Position numbers and translations under genes: made by a program
The notes under the pieces: generated by a model
Told to the model about the DNA's origin: nothing
What the model saw: only the letters and a program-made list of their open reading frames with translations
Database searches by the model: none
Assembly (NCBI GenBank): GCA_002751075.1
Contig: NAOQ01000229.1
Coordinates: 55,698-103,646, forward strand
DNA from: Ichthyophonus hoferi
Lineage: Eukaryota; Opisthokonta; Ichthyosporea; Ichthyophonida; Ichthyophonidae
DNA length: 47,949 bases
Direction: 5' to 3'
Shown: positions 1-13,100 of the stretch, piece by piece
How the letters are laid out: every line of letters starts with the position of its first letter
Numbering within the stretch: the stretch's first letter is position 1

Positions 1-484
1 CGGGTCACATGTACTAATTCAAGAATCAGGATTGGGTTAAGATCAACCAATTCTAGTGGGCCTCAGCCAGTGATCCTTTCTGAAATTGTATTAGCCAATA
101 AGAATTTCTACGATCGGTCCCCATTAATAAATATAACCAACTATGCGAGTGTTAACCAAAATTAACACCCGCAAGAAAAAAAGATCGGGGAAGTATAAAA
201 GGAACAATAACAAATAGTAATAAACACAGTTCTCGGTCGTCAATAATTTACTACTCGATTTATGTGCTTTATGTTTTGCTTTCTATTATGTCTATTATTG
301 TCAAACAAGTTGAAGTAGAAAATCCAGATCCTTTACTAGAAAGCCATTTGATTTCTATTTTAATACAGCTGATATAATGCAGCTGAAAGTGTTAAGTATA
401 TCTGGCTGCAGCCTAATATTTATCTTTTTAACTCTCTGTTGGTGAGTTTATAATGATAACATTATATCAATGATGTGTGTAGTA

Positions 485-500
485 ATATATATATATATAT
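485..500. repeat. AT dinucleotide microsatellite
   Basis: An uninterrupted alternating A/T run of about eight units in AT-rich spacer. Confidence 0.9.
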
Positions 501-1107
501 GATGTTGTGAAGTAGAATCAACATACATCAGTTGGTCTTCTGATGGAGAGTTCACAGTACTTTAGATTCAATTATAAGTTATCTCCTAATAGGATTTATA
601 GGAGTCTTGCTATCGTTACTCACAGGCATCTTATCAATTTATCTTTATAAATTGTTGTGACTGCTACGATTTAATAGTAATTAAGTCTATAATCTTTAAT
701 TAGGTTTATGCCTGGATATTAGTTTACACTAGCAAGTTTAATCTTTAAATGCATAAACCAGCCCTATAACTTGTCAAACCAGTCCTTTTTGCATTGCAGA
801 GACTTCTTTAAAAATCAGTTTTATCTACATGAGGACTTCCGATTAGTAAATATGTCTAGATACCAGTAATCTAATTAACGACATAATCATTTTAAGCACT
901 TTTGGCACTGGTGCCAAGAAGGGTAACATAGTTGTACGTAGGGTTAGACCAATTTGAGCTCAAGTGGTTAGACCCACAGTATCAATTTACAAAGTTGTGG
1001 CACTATGCCTACCAATGAGTGTACATTTATAAGTAGTTAAATAGTTAAACAATACAATACTTTAAGAAATACCTATCGGAACTACATATGAAAGTTAATA
1101 ATAACTT

Positions 1108-1295
1108 CTTGGAATGGCTCTTGTGTTGCAGTAGCAACTCTGTCGTACATAGGACCAATCACAACTGTCAATTCTGATGTGTTGAAGCTTAATATGGTTA
1201 TTGAATCATAATACAAATGCTTGAATTGGTCCATGTGTTGTAACAGCGACATCATGTGAAAGACACTAATCACACTTGACAATGATGTGTTGATG
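1108..1295. repeat. Diverged two-copy tandem repeat, unit about 110 bp
   Basis: Copy 1 runs from about 1108 to 1187 and copy 2 from about 1220 to 1295. Both start with CTTGGA/CTTGAA, contain TTGTGTTG/ATGTGTTG and CCAATCACA/CTAATCACA, and end in GATGTGTTGA. Each lies in the same short minus-strand open frame (1318-1082), giving two similar peptide segments that share an NTS-x-L pattern and a downstream x-VI motif. I do not recognise the family. It may be a remnant of a repeat-protein gene or a chance duplication. Confidence 0.5.
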
Positions 1296-2562
1296 TCATG
1301 GCATTTGAAATATAGCATAATATAATTACTAGTGATAATAGCCTATGTATGACAATATGCACATAATACTTGTGCCACTAGTAGTCTTGCCATATAGATG
1401 CTAAGTAAATAGAATATTGGCTTTATCGAAATGGTTTAAAGACTATAATTATTGCCATTGCCATTCATATATCGAAGGCATTTTTTTATGAGTTGCTTCA
1501 TATTTGGGGATTGATTCTTTCTTTTTAACATGTAAGGTTATATACTTGACTAATAGATAAGTTTAAAGATATTTAACTATCACCACAACAATACATCTTA
1601 ATATCCACAATGTTCATTATCTTCAAGTGAACTATTGGTAATTACCCATCTTCCTTATTAGTAGGTAGTATGACATTAAACCTCAGAATAAATTAAAAAT
1701 TTCACAATTTTTGATGACGAAAATATCTATATATGAGCATCATGATCTGTGCATACATGTACATACAAATGGATATGGTTATTGATAAAATATGACCAAT
1801 TGATTACAGGATGTTACGATTTCAGGGAGGGTTAAGGCCTTACCTCAGCATAGAAGCTAAGATCCCCATTAAGATAGAGAGCAAAAAGTATTAGTAGTAC
1901 AGTTACTCATGCATTAATTCCTTATAATGATATCCTAATGTATATGCCCATATACTAGATATTGTCATGGTAAAACAAGCCATACCTAGTTGCATACATA
2001 GTAAAAAATTGCTAGAATTAAAATAGAAAGCACAGCTGGTATACTGTAGTTAATTATGTGAACATAATGAGAGGGGATATAGTCTAGCGTAGGGTAGACT
2101 GTAGTACTTACCCCGACCAGTTCTCTCCCACCCTGCATGTAACTGATCTATCTTATTAACCCATGAGCCTCATTATTTTGTTAAAACCAAACCAGGAATT
2201 TCTTACTATGCCACAACTATTTATAAATTATAATGGTATTATATGAAGTTACTTATTGCCATATAGTAAGTGAGTCGGTCGTTCACTCTACAATAGACGG
2301 TGTGCATAACATAGGAACCATTAGGGGGGTCAAATAATATCATAGACAGCATATGTATCCTGCTTAGGATTTGATATAAGAATGAAGCTGCTTGTAATGT
2401 GCATAATTTAAGGGAGAACCCAGTATAATACAGGGAGAATATCGAATTAATGTACTTGTTAATGTGCTTGTAGATGTTGATCTTGTTGTGCTTGACGTCA
2501 TATTAGAGCACCTGCAAATTATAATAAAAACGATAAATAATAGGGCAGACCAGAAAAGAACC

Positions 2563-5500
2563 ATGGATGGTATTGGCGAACCTGAAAATGGTAAGTTTAA
2601 GTTTATTTACTATGGAGAGAGAGAGTAGCATTAATAATGGGAAGACAGAGCATACAGATCAGGATAGACAAAAGATAAACAAAGCAAGAAAAATTAGGAG
2701 GAACCATAAAAGAAAAAAAAAGAGATGTGAAAACAACAGTTCATTTTATTTTAATGTAGAAAAATTTCTTTATTTACCTCGCCTCACTTCACCTTCAACC
2801 AATAGTCCAGAGGGAACATAATGTTGAGTTCACCGTGGATCCAGAACAGTCTGAACAGGAAAGACGGCAGATTCGTCAGAATTACCGCCATGTTCTTAAC
2901 CGTATGGAAGGTGAGTGGCGATTGACTAAAAAGCCACCTAACCTATCTTTGTGGTCAGCCAACCAGGGTTTGTGTTGAAAAAATAGGCATATGTGAGGAG
3001 GCCAGGCCTTGTTCTGCTAGCTAGCTCAATCATAGCCAACCATTATTGCATATTTATATATAAATAGATAATACTCTATGGACAAGCCTATTACTACCTA
3101 TTGCCTTATTATGGTTGGTCCGAGGTTGGGGCTGCCACTCCTGCTGAAATATATCTAAACTCTATAAGAATTAATTATACGGGACCATATATTTATGTAT
3201 GTGGATGCACATAAATATTTACCCTTGATTATGAAAGATCAATACACCGACGTTCCATCATTTAGGTACACTATTCTACTACTATTCTACTGCACTATTA
3301 CATATACTATTATACTATTATATTGTTGTACTACTATACCATGATATGATCATAATTGATTTATGCCTACATTCATATATGCCCCTTTCTTATGGTCTCT
3401 CACCTCTCTAACCCCTAGTTCCCTCTAGCAAGCAAACACGAGCTAATCCAACCAGGCAACATAGAGCTTGAGCGGTTGTTGAGGGAGACTAATGATACAT
3501 TCCAGCGAGGTGAGGCGTACCCTTGATTGGCCTATAATGATGTGTCTATATGTAGTGGGGAGGAGAGGGAGAAGGGAAGAAAGAGGGAAAGAGGGAGAGG
3601 TATACACTTGCTTATGTTTACCATGCATCCTACATGACATGTCCACCTATATGTGCTGTGATATTCATGTTTACATACGGCCTGACCCTACACAGTGCAT
3701 CATCCAAAAGAGGTCTTCCTGGACAGTATGGTATTGGCCCAGGCTGCCACCCTAGGTGCACAGAAAGCCCAACTCTTAAACTCTTCCAAGGTGTCCTTTG
3801 AACCTGGTCTCTTTGCCACCCGCCTGTTAGGCAGGGCCGATGCAGACCTCTTAGCCCAGGTGAGATATAGTAGGGAGAGGGAAGAGGATATACCTGATAG
3901 GGGGTATCGTACAAAGATAGGATATGGACAGGGAGAGCAGAGGACAGACACACATAGTGCATAAATACATAATACCTTGATACATAATACATAGATACAT
4001 GGAGGAGGTAGGGAAAAGGGGCACCACAAGGATAGCATTGGGGTGGGCCCGTATTGGATAGTGGTACCTACATTACTAATGGGTGGCGAGCAGATAGATG
4101 ACGTCATGGAGGTATTGGACAGAGACTTCTGGCAGAGGTTGGGGAAGGAGAGTATGGCATGTATGCCTGGAAGGACAGCTGGCATGGAGTTTATGTAAGT
4201 TACATGATAGAGTGGGGCCTGGTGATATACAGACATTATGAGCTGGTATGGTTGGTTTACCAGCCATATTATTGTCTACACATATTTATGGATGGGAGCG
4301 GGCCGCATCCTTCCTACTTGCATACACACAGACACCTACATTATCACCCAGCCATATGTGCCTCCCTACCTAATTATTGCCTTCAGGCTAGGTCCTATAT
4401 CCTATGAGAAGCCAACAGTGCAGAGACAACAGCGAGAGAAAAAGACCAAAGACACACACACAGGGCCTATGGTACAGCCCGAGGTAAGCTATAACTCTAG
4501 GCTGGACTGACCCCTAGCTATGTGTGTTGCTGTTCTTTATTGGTTGATATTTAGGTATAGTACTATCGTATTGGTTGACTTGGCGAGGGGCTACAGAACA
4601 TTACCGATCGATACAAGGCAGGCCAAGAGTCTACCACCAAGGAGGTCCAGCGCATTCTCGGGTAAGATAATAAATATATCAATGTATACAAAGGATATAC
4701 ATCTCTCTGTACAACGCAGAGAGAGACCATGTATCTACAGTGGAAGATATGTTTCTTGTAGTGTGGTGCCATACCTATCATTACACTACCCAGCTAACCC
4801 AGCGGTGGGGCGGTAGTTATGCCCAGAGACTGGAGGAGCCTATGGGGCTGTTTTCTTTCATTGTAAATCCCACTAGCTTTTGTGCCACTGTGGAGAACAT
4901 ATTCCACCTAGCCTTCCTGGTAAAGGAAGGATATGTACAGATATCCCTTGATGAAGATGGGCTTCCTATGATAGGTAAGGTCAGGGAGGTAGGATAGGGA
5001 GGCGGGAGGGACAGTACTGGATGCCAAGCCTGTAGCAACACCTTTTACCAAGACCATTACAACACCTGATACTAACCCTATCATGAACCCTGTGCTATCC
5101 CTGCAGGCCCTGCCGAGCCACCCGCAGAAGAGGGTCAAGGGTGTGGGGACAAACACCAACTAGTGCTGGAGATCTCCATGGCAGAGTGGAAGGTACATAT
5201 TAGCAGAGCTTGATCAGGGCGGTTATGGGGATATTAAGGGCATAGCATTAGGCCTCCATGGGTAGAAAGATAGCTTCTCATACCGCCTGTCTATCAATAC
5301 CTTACATTTCCCATTTAATATAGCCTGATAAGTAGCTAGCAGTACGTGTTATTGCCTGGATAAGAAGGTGCCGTAGTACAAAGCAGACACCTGAAACACG
5401 AAGGAAAGAGAGATACCTACAAGAGAGCCCATCTATATTGTCATATCTTACCTGGATGGGCCGGAAAGACAGACCAATGGTTTAGAATCTATATTAACCT

Positions 5501-5643
5501 TCTAATATACACAGGACATTATCAACGAATTTGATATTGTGGACTCCCATATCCCTTTAAGACAAGATGACCAAAACATTAGTGAGGAGGAGGAGGAGGG
5601 AGAGGAGGAGGAGGAGGAGAATGGCAAGCGGGCTAAACGTTAA
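2563..5643 (+). CDS. NSE4: NSE4: non-SMC element 4, kleisin of the SMC5/6 complex
   Basis: Nse4 is the kleisin that bridges the Smc5 and Smc6 heads with Nse1 and Nse3 in the nuclear SMC5/6 complex for DNA repair and chromosome maintenance. Ten exons: 2563-2590, 2806-2910, 3429-3509, 3696-3859, 4094-4194, 4387-4483, 4597-4661, 4817-4974, 5107-5192, 5515-5643; all phases agree and give 337 residues, about the family's usual length. Family hallmarks: an N-terminal helix with ERRQIRQNYR, the middle LDS-LAQAATLGAQKAQLL stretch, a MEFMLGP segment, then the C-terminal Nse4 domain with VNPTSFCATVENIFHLAF and LDEDGLPMIG. The end is a long Glu run with a basic tip (GKRAKR). Exon 7 could instead start at 4588, in the same phase; I chose 4597 because of the TTGAC branch motif upstream. 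The gene converges with IPO9. Confidence 0.93.
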
Positions 5644-6241
5644 CATGACTTGGGAATGATTACTATGTTTGCTGCATTGCCTGTTGGTACATGATTGCCG
5701 CTGTACAATATTAGTACAGTATTATTATAGATAGACCGGCCTATATCTTGGCACATATGCACCAGCCTCTTTCTTGCATCCTCTCTGCCCTGCTAGATCC
5801 CTGTCTTACCACCTCAAGCTACCGACTATTATTTCCATTTACCACATATTCATTTTTTTTTCTTTTTTTTTTTTCCAAATTTATCTGGCCATTTGCTACA
5901 ACAATATCAGACCCCATCTAGTGAGATATTAGTCACCAGTAAATGGTGGGGAGTATATAGGAGCCTCTGTGAGCTTGAAGGAGAACGACATACCTGGCCA
6001 GCCATGCTCCATATAAGATTCGGCCAAATAGATTATCCGTTGTATGCTATAACCTCCTGTAGTATATGCACACACACACATATATATTATATATGGTAGA
6101 AATCTCATGTTTCTATGAGCACCGGAAAGGTAGCAGGCAGGTGCCCAGTTGGTTAATAATCCCAAGCTTTCTCATGAAAAATTCGACCTTTAAACTGCTG
6201 ACTGGGCCCGGGCACATTAAATACGCTGTGCCAATCAATAG

Positions 6242-6550
6242 TCCTGTTTAAACTGTCCACAAGATGAATTGGCACTAGCGATGACCCAATGGGTTTATGG
6301 GGAAGGTGGTTCCTTTGATCGTTCTTGGCCCTTGGCAGCTTACCCCAATATTATCTTAGCATATACCCGCAAACTTCATCTCAGTGCGGCACATGCAAAC
6401 CTTTTCCATATATACGGAGATATGCCTATACATTCCTGTTTGCATGATACCGCTTATCGGTACTTAAAGAGCTTTAGCTTATTGACTACCACCGAATGTA
6501 TTGCACTGGTCACTATGGGTGGGAGTTCTATTATAACCATCAAGAAATAA
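6242..6550 (+). pseudogene. Unidentified 102-codon ORF, possibly a DNA transposon remnant
   Basis: An open frame follows an in-frame stop and ends with TAA at 6548-6550. It has no ATG at its left end; the first internal ATG is near 6281. It begins with a CxxC pair (SCLNC). The segment DELALAMTQWVYGEGGSF and a later LVTMGGSSI faintly recall the hAT transposase pattern of an aliphatic helix, a G-x-x-F motif and an LVTDGWSS-like motif, but the match is weak. No terminal inverted repeats or target duplication were found. A chance ORF remains possible. Confidence 0.2.
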
Positions 6551-6819
6551 AGATCACATCTTAATGGCAGATTGTAACATTTCTAGAAATATTAATGTTT
6601 CATAAGATTAAACCAATTAAGATATATAGAATGACCCGATTGATAGGTCCTACATACAACTTTAGCCAATGATTACATCTTGTTGTGTCTAGTGAGATGA
6701 AACTAGGGTGAATGTGGTCCTCAATCCTACTATAGCTATATAGCATGTAAATAGCCCCCTGCCTTGTAATGCCATCTACGTACTTGTGTTTATCACTATG
6801 AACATACGGACACTGTATT

Positions 6820-6867
6820 ATTCTAAGCCTAAACAGATGTAAAGAGCCTTCTGTTTAGGCTTAGAAT
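6820..6867. repeat. Perfect 18-bp inverted repeat with 12-nt loop
   Basis: The arm ATTCTAAGCCTAAACAGA (6820-6837) is followed after 12 nt by its exact reverse complement (6850-6867). It lies between two convergent genes, roughly 250 bp beyond the IPO9 stop codon and 1.2 kb beyond the NSE4 stop codon. A transcript of either strand could form a stable hairpin. It could be a foldback element, a termination or processing structure, or a small-RNA precursor; nothing else in the sequence decides between these. Confidence 0.85.
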
Positions 6868-6997
6868 GCCAGTAGGGCAGTGTAAGATACTGGTAACTGA
6901 AATATTATCCATTCCATGATGGCTGGCAAAACTAGCCTGCTTTTTGAACAAGAATAAATCGATACATCAGGATTAAGAGTAAATCGTTTTATAAATA

Positions 6998-7003
6998 TTT
7001 ATT
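6998..7003 (-). other. Likely IPO9 polyadenylation signal (AATAAA)
   Basis: The plus strand reads TTTATT, which is AATAAA on the coding strand, about 116 nt past the IPO9 stop codon. The spacing is reasonable for a 3' UTR. Confidence 0.55.
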
Positions 7004-7118
7004 GTATATGCAGGGTAGCACGTAGTGTCCACAATACTTTGAATAACCAGTAAGCTGGCATTCAACCACTCCGCATCATACTAGTTGCATTTCATCGTTT
7101 CAAAAGGTGGGGGGTATT

Positions 7119-10100
7119 CTAGTTCAAGCCCAGGTATTTGCCCAGGGCTTCTTGCTGCTCGGCAGGCAGGGTCTGGAACTGATTGGCAAAGCCTGCGGGG
7201 TCCCTGGATCTCAAGGCTTGCAGATAGCCAAGGAGATATTGCTGTAGCCCTTTAGTCAGCCATGGCCCATGTCTTTTAAATAGAAGTAGGCAGCTTAATA
7301 TGAGAAAGAAAGTATAGGGATAGAGGGTAACATAAAGGGAAATGTTGTTATCAGCCTCTACACAGCCCTACCTTCAAGTCCAGCTTATACAGTTCATCAT
7401 TCAGCAGTTCAGGGTCTTCATAGGAGTCCTCCTCCTCGTCATCCTCTAATCCTTGTCCAATCACATCTGTTCTCACCAACCCATATGTTACTTTCTACCC
7501 ATTCTTTCATATGTTGTATATCAAGAGCTAACCAGTCAAACCTTATGGAGGCCAATGCTCATTTTGCACAGCTATTAGCTATAGGGTCTCTGGAGGTATG
7601 GTCCAAGGCTCACGTGCATTATACATATATGATATACACATGCGGATTTAAACCCAATCAACGACTTGCCTGACAAGAATGCGTAGTCCTCTGCGGGAGC
7701 AAAGGGGCTGGGTCGTGATCCTGATTGGGCAAAGGGGTTTTCGGAGTCGTCATCATCCTCCTCGTCCTGCCCATCAGGAACACATTAGCATAGCCACTCA
7801 CATTCTGGGCTGTGCTATGGGGCCCTGCATATATGTGCAGATGCGATGCTTGTATGTAACAGCATACCCTACCTCATCCTCCCATTCCTTTTCCTCGTCC
7901 CTTTGCATCTGGTCAATAAATTCGTTGGCAAGGAGCTGGAAGATCTTAAGGCACAGGGGGACCTGGCTATATTGTTCCTGCACTACAGTTATGCCTATCA
8001 GTCTCTAAGGTACATAGAGTATGGGAAGGGTATAACAGAAGGCATGTATGGCATGTATGTGCGGTCACTCTACAATGCACGAATAAAAGGCGACACAGAA
8101 AAGAGATGCGAGGAAGAAGAAAATGATAAAAGGAGTTAAACAGTTATAGTACTACAACATAGGCCCCCAGGCACACCAGGGCTGATATATATGCCGCAGG
8201 CTACCATCCTTTGTATTACTTACTAAGTTTGGCTCTAGATCTAGTCCGTATAACACCTGCAGTATCCATACGAGTTAGACCATCACAATCACATTATTTC
8301 ATTCATTTATGCTATGTGTATTAGTATAGGGGATGCTGAAGAGGTCAAAGGACCAAGGCATGGCGAGACAAATATACCATAGGTAGGGATAAAGAAGGGT
8401 TGTATGCATGCCCCTCCCCTATATCTACCAGCAGGAAGGCATACATAATACCCTGTACGCCAACAACACTGCACTACCTTGTTCCTCGGGGCTGACCAAT
8501 CGCTGACCCTTCACGATAACGGTGCTAAGTATAGGAAGACCACTGTCCAATAGGCGGCACAAGGCCATGATGCTGTGGAGAAAGGGTCAGGCACGTACAC
8601 ATCATAATGATTCGGGCATAGCCCCTCTCCACAAAACATATAACCATCCTTCAATCACACCCCTGTCCTTCAGTCGCTTGCCTTGCACACATTAACAATA
8701 TGGTCCTTTCACCTATAATTGATGACTGGCTATGCATGTGCTTGACTACACATATACCACCTCATATAGACGGTGGGGCACACCATATGCTATGTGGCCT
8801 ACACTGCGGTGTATATACACATATCTTTCATCTCTTTCTCTCGTCTTCATCTGAAGGTTCCATTATACATACGTGCTATTGACGTCATAACGGCCATGAA
8901 AGTTAGGCTGATTTTCCGTCCACTTATTCATCAACACTGTCAGACCACTGTGCCCCTCCACTGCAGCCCCATCCACATGTCAGCATCCTATATGGAAACC
9001 CATCTAGCCGCCCCCTATGTATCTGTGTATGTAGGCAATCATAGGCTCACCAGCGGTGTTTTCCAGAAGGGTAATGGTCTGGTTCAGGTCGGACAGCATG
9101 AGCTGGCCGTACACAGCAACCAGGGCCTGCAGAACACAGTGAATCAGTATAGCCCCACCACCAACCTAGATATACTAACCTGTCCATCTGGAGGTATTCC
9201 CGTCCAGCCATATGTCATAGAGCCCAGTGCAATCCCCGCCTCTGGTTATACCTTCCCCCTTCTCCTCCTTGTACCTACCTGCTCTAGGCTCAACATCGAT
9301 GCCCTCAGTAGTCTGGATAGGACGGCTTGTAGCAATGGCTCCACCACGGGGCCCAAGGGTACCTTACGGATCAACTTACTAATAAGCCTTCCTACAAAGA
9401 CTGCGGCAGAGTCACTCTCCAGGGCCAGGACCTTGGCTATCACGTTGACAATGCCTTCAATCCCATTCCTGTCCAGGTGATCAGTTAGAGATCCTCCCCA
9501 CTGCACACTCACTAGCCTAACCATGTCCTACGCGCCTCTACAGCCATATAGTCCATGCAGTATTGCCAATGATCAGTTAGTCAACCCTCTTCTCACAGTC
9601 CTCCCCCGAGACTTACCCTGCCACCAACTGATCTACTCCACTAGTAAGATACATGGTAAGGGCCTCACAGCCATTCTGCCCCACACACCACTGTTAGTAG
9701 GGTCTTTACTCTAGACTCCGCCCACCCCGCATCATACCCTCACATCACCCACCCACCTGTAGGACTTCATGATCGTCTGTGGCCAGGAGGGCTGTAACCA
9801 AGGCAGGGAAGGCGGTATTAACCAACAGGGTGGGGAGAGGCGCAGGGGTGTTGCGGACTAGTGTCTGCAGCATCTCCACCGCAGACTAGAAAGAATAGGC
9901 GGGAGAGGAGGTTAGAATGAGGTCTAGTCTGATAGTAAGTAGTTGTTCCGTGCCTCTCCGCATGATTCCCCTTCATATATTCGGGCCTACATGCCCCCAC
10001 CCCTCGCCTATCTTGCGCTACACTCAAACCTACCGCTACCACTCCATGGGGCACCCTATCGGGAGGGGCCTGTAGGAAGGACACCAAGGTAGGGACGGCC

Positions 10101-13100
10101 CTGGCGGTCAGGTTCGGTAAGCAGGGGGTCTGGGACAAGGCAACTACTAACCCCTCTACGGCTGCAACTATAAGAGGATCTGTGTAGGGTATAAAGGTAG
10201 AGGTGAGGTGAGGGATGAGAGACCATTGGTCGCATGTGTGGTACCTATAATGCAGGCCAATAGAACATACCATTAGGGCACTTGATCCACACAGCAATGG
10301 CAATTGGCGACAACTGGGCCTCGTGGGCTGCTGTGATTTGAGGATTCACCTAGAGGGGCTTAATCAATTAGAGGTGGACAAGCCTATAAGGATAGAACCA
10401 AAGGAACGAAAGAAATATAAGTAATTAAAGACATATATAGGGAACAATACAAGATATACATCCAGGTTATTGGGGAGGGACCCTGGGGTCTAGGCTATTT
10501 TAACATCAAAAATCAATCGCCAATTACAAGCCAGTGCCTACCTTGGCGGCAATAGTCGCTACTTCCACCACTAAGACCAGCAGCTCCTCTGAGGCCTCTC
10601 TCACAAAGAAGCCAATGTTTTCAAACACGCTATCCATATAGGGCTTCAAGGCTTCCGGTTCCAAATGGCCACAGAAACTGTTGGGGCAATAGTTTAGTAT
10701 GGAATAGCAGGGACCACAAGGAGAGCTGCACAGGCATCATTTCCTCCCACAGGGAAGGGCTATATACTAGATAGCAATATACTAGATTGAGAGACGAATA
10801 ACAACATAATTAGGGTGAGATAGATCCCTTTACGCGATACTGAGCTGCATTGACAGTCTCTGACGTACAAGAATAGTAAGTAATATTGGTATGGTAGTCC
10901 AATTAAAATAAACCTTTAAAATATAATAGAGGAAGTGGCTACACCCTATTAGGATAGCAATTGGTTATGAATAATTAAGAAATTACATCACATTAGTAGC
11001 CAGTATTAATATGCCCAAGGCCATAATGTGGGACGTCTATCGGACCAGCCTCTTCCATGGTACTATATTACATACGAGGAGATATCGCCTATGAATTGGC
11101 ATTGGTAACCTGAGATGACATAGGAGGGGTCACCCTTTCAGGTCACCATGGTTACCACATAGACCTTGATTAACTTCTTGTCCCCTATGGTATGTGTAGA
11201 CAACACTTACTAGTATACAGCCCGGAGAGCGAGAATACGAACAGGGGCCGGGTGCTGGGGCTGCAGGGCACTGAAAGAATATCGTACGGTTAGCAATAGG
11301 CCTCATTCCATCCATAACTGGGTGTATGGAGGGGTGGTCACCTGACAGCGGCCCCAAGGTACTCTAGAATCACACTAGCTTCCGCTAGCTTGGCATAGCG
11401 GGAGGCAAGCCACAAGGCCCGACCCTGTAGGAAGGGTGAATCTATCCCCATAGCCAGTCAGTAGACACACAGGTAGAGTAAGAGGTGTATATAGATATAA
11501 ATGGCTAATATGAGTGAGTTAATGCTTTCATGCGAGAACTACATACTGCAGTTGGTAAGGTGCTGGCTGTACACCGTACGTAGCAGAGTACTTAGCTCTC
11601 CCTGGCTGTCATCCTCTACTAGATCGCTCATATGGCCAAGGGCCACAAGACTAGCCTCGCTGATTTTCCACCTACCACCCAACATAGGTTATATTTTATA
11701 CTGCTGCTTGCCTACTAGACAGCTACCCACCAACATACATACAGGCTTAGGCCCCTAGGTAACATAGCCTTACTGTACCAAGATAGAAATGCACTAGTCA
11801 GCCAGAGAGAGATGAAATACAATTATATGTATATTTTTGAAAAAGAAATCTACCACGTTTAAATGCCTCGACCAAGGAAATTCAATCAATATAGAGCACG
11901 CCAGTCACTGTGTCCCAAACCACATTCCACCAAAGATGCATAACCCAATGAATAACAAGCTCTAGATTAAATGACCTGTGTCCTGGTTACCCCTGCATGG
12001 TTATCTTACCAATTAGGGTCACCATTGGCTCTGGCAGCCATGCCCTGCTCCAAGTGGGTGCGGGCGGCCTGGTAGGTAGCCTCTAGGACCGTGGTGCCCA
12101 GGGTATCGCCCAAGACCTGTAGTAGGTCCACAGCTGATATGCGAACACTGTAGCTTAGGCCCTCGTCGTCCTCATCGTGAACAAACTTGTTGGCATCATC
12201 CTCCCAGCCCTCCAGCTGGACAGCCAATCAACATTTCAGAATAAATTACCACCAGCCTATGTACCAATCAGAATCCACATCAAATACATAAACATTAAGA
12301 TTATTAACGCGTCAACACATACACTAGCAAAAATTGTTTAAGCAGTGCTATTAAATATATACAAGCCAATGGTAGGCTGACCTGGTTCTGGGTAACCTGC
12401 ATGTAGGCGATAACATGGTACAACAGGGTAGCCAGAGTGGGACCCAGTGCTGCCTTCATACTTTTCTTCTCTACCATCTTGGTTACAAAGTCAAACAGAC
12501 CTGTATTACCAATCACACATTAGATATAGTTTTAAGTAAGTGCTTATGTTACTAGCTCTTAACCTTAGGAATACTAAGGGCTCCTATGTAGGGTATTCAC
12601 CCAGACACAATATCAGCTACATTATAGTACTAAAGCGCCGTATCAACATGCGGGCCCTTCCTGTATTGGTATTACTACACTAGAACCCTGTATGCTTATG
12701 CCATAAAATCAATAGGTGGAAGTCTTATCCATGTAACATGAATATGAACACACAATTCAGGCTATAGAGCTAATAGATATAAGGGGGGTCCAGGACCACA
12801 CACCATACACAAAGGCCTCACAGCCCATGGCCTCTCCATCCGAATTGTAGCCCGAGTCCTCACTTCCATTAACCACATCTTTCACATAACTGCCCAGTCA
12901 AGGACAATACAGGCTTGTGTTCTCCCCATGCAAACATGATTGTATATAGAGAAATGATAGAGAAAGGCATATAGAGTGCATGTATGTTTACGCATATCCC
13001 TCTCATGGCTATGGTAGGTATGTGTTGTGTGCCATTGCCATTACTTCCCCTTTCCAAGCTAGTCCACCCTTCTACGTGCTAGAAGTATCTGGCATGATCA

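Larger units (their letters stand above)
1..2562. other. AT-rich intergenic spacer upstream of NSE4
   Basis: I see no gene with conserved coding sequence here. It contains an AT dinucleotide run (485-500), a near-perfect 11-bp inverted repeat with a 6-nt loop (145-155 and 162-172) and a diverged tandem duplication (1108-1295). The NSE4 promoter should lie in the last few hundred bases, but I could not pick a convincing TATA box or initiator. Confidence 0.6.
5644..7118. other. Convergent intergenic region between NSE4 and IPO9
   Basis: This spacer separates the 3' ends of two convergent genes. It holds a T-rich tract (about 5862-5875), a CA/TA run (about 6066-6090), an unidentified ORF (6242-6550), a perfect 18-bp inverted repeat (6820-6867) and the likely IPO9 polyadenylation signal (6998-7003, minus). 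I see no further exon of either gene. Confidence 0.7.

Noticed and set aside
1-300. Possible solo LTR fossil: TATAAAAGG near 194 with AATAAA about 20 nt downstream and a nearby inverted repeat
   Set aside because: No second LTR, no defined ends, no target-site duplication and no internal region were seen. TATA and AATAAA strings are common in AT-rich spacer.
6125-6195. tRNA-like A-box and B-box spacing (CCCAGTTGGTTAA ... AATTCGACC), possible SINE head
   Set aside because: Both boxes depart from consensus, stems do not pair, and no tail or target duplication is visible.
8773-9480. 235-codon plus-strand ORF
   Set aside because: It lies antisense over IPO9 exons 22-24 and their introns, which are supported by family alignment and phase. 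It starts at an alternative codon. Treated as a shadow.
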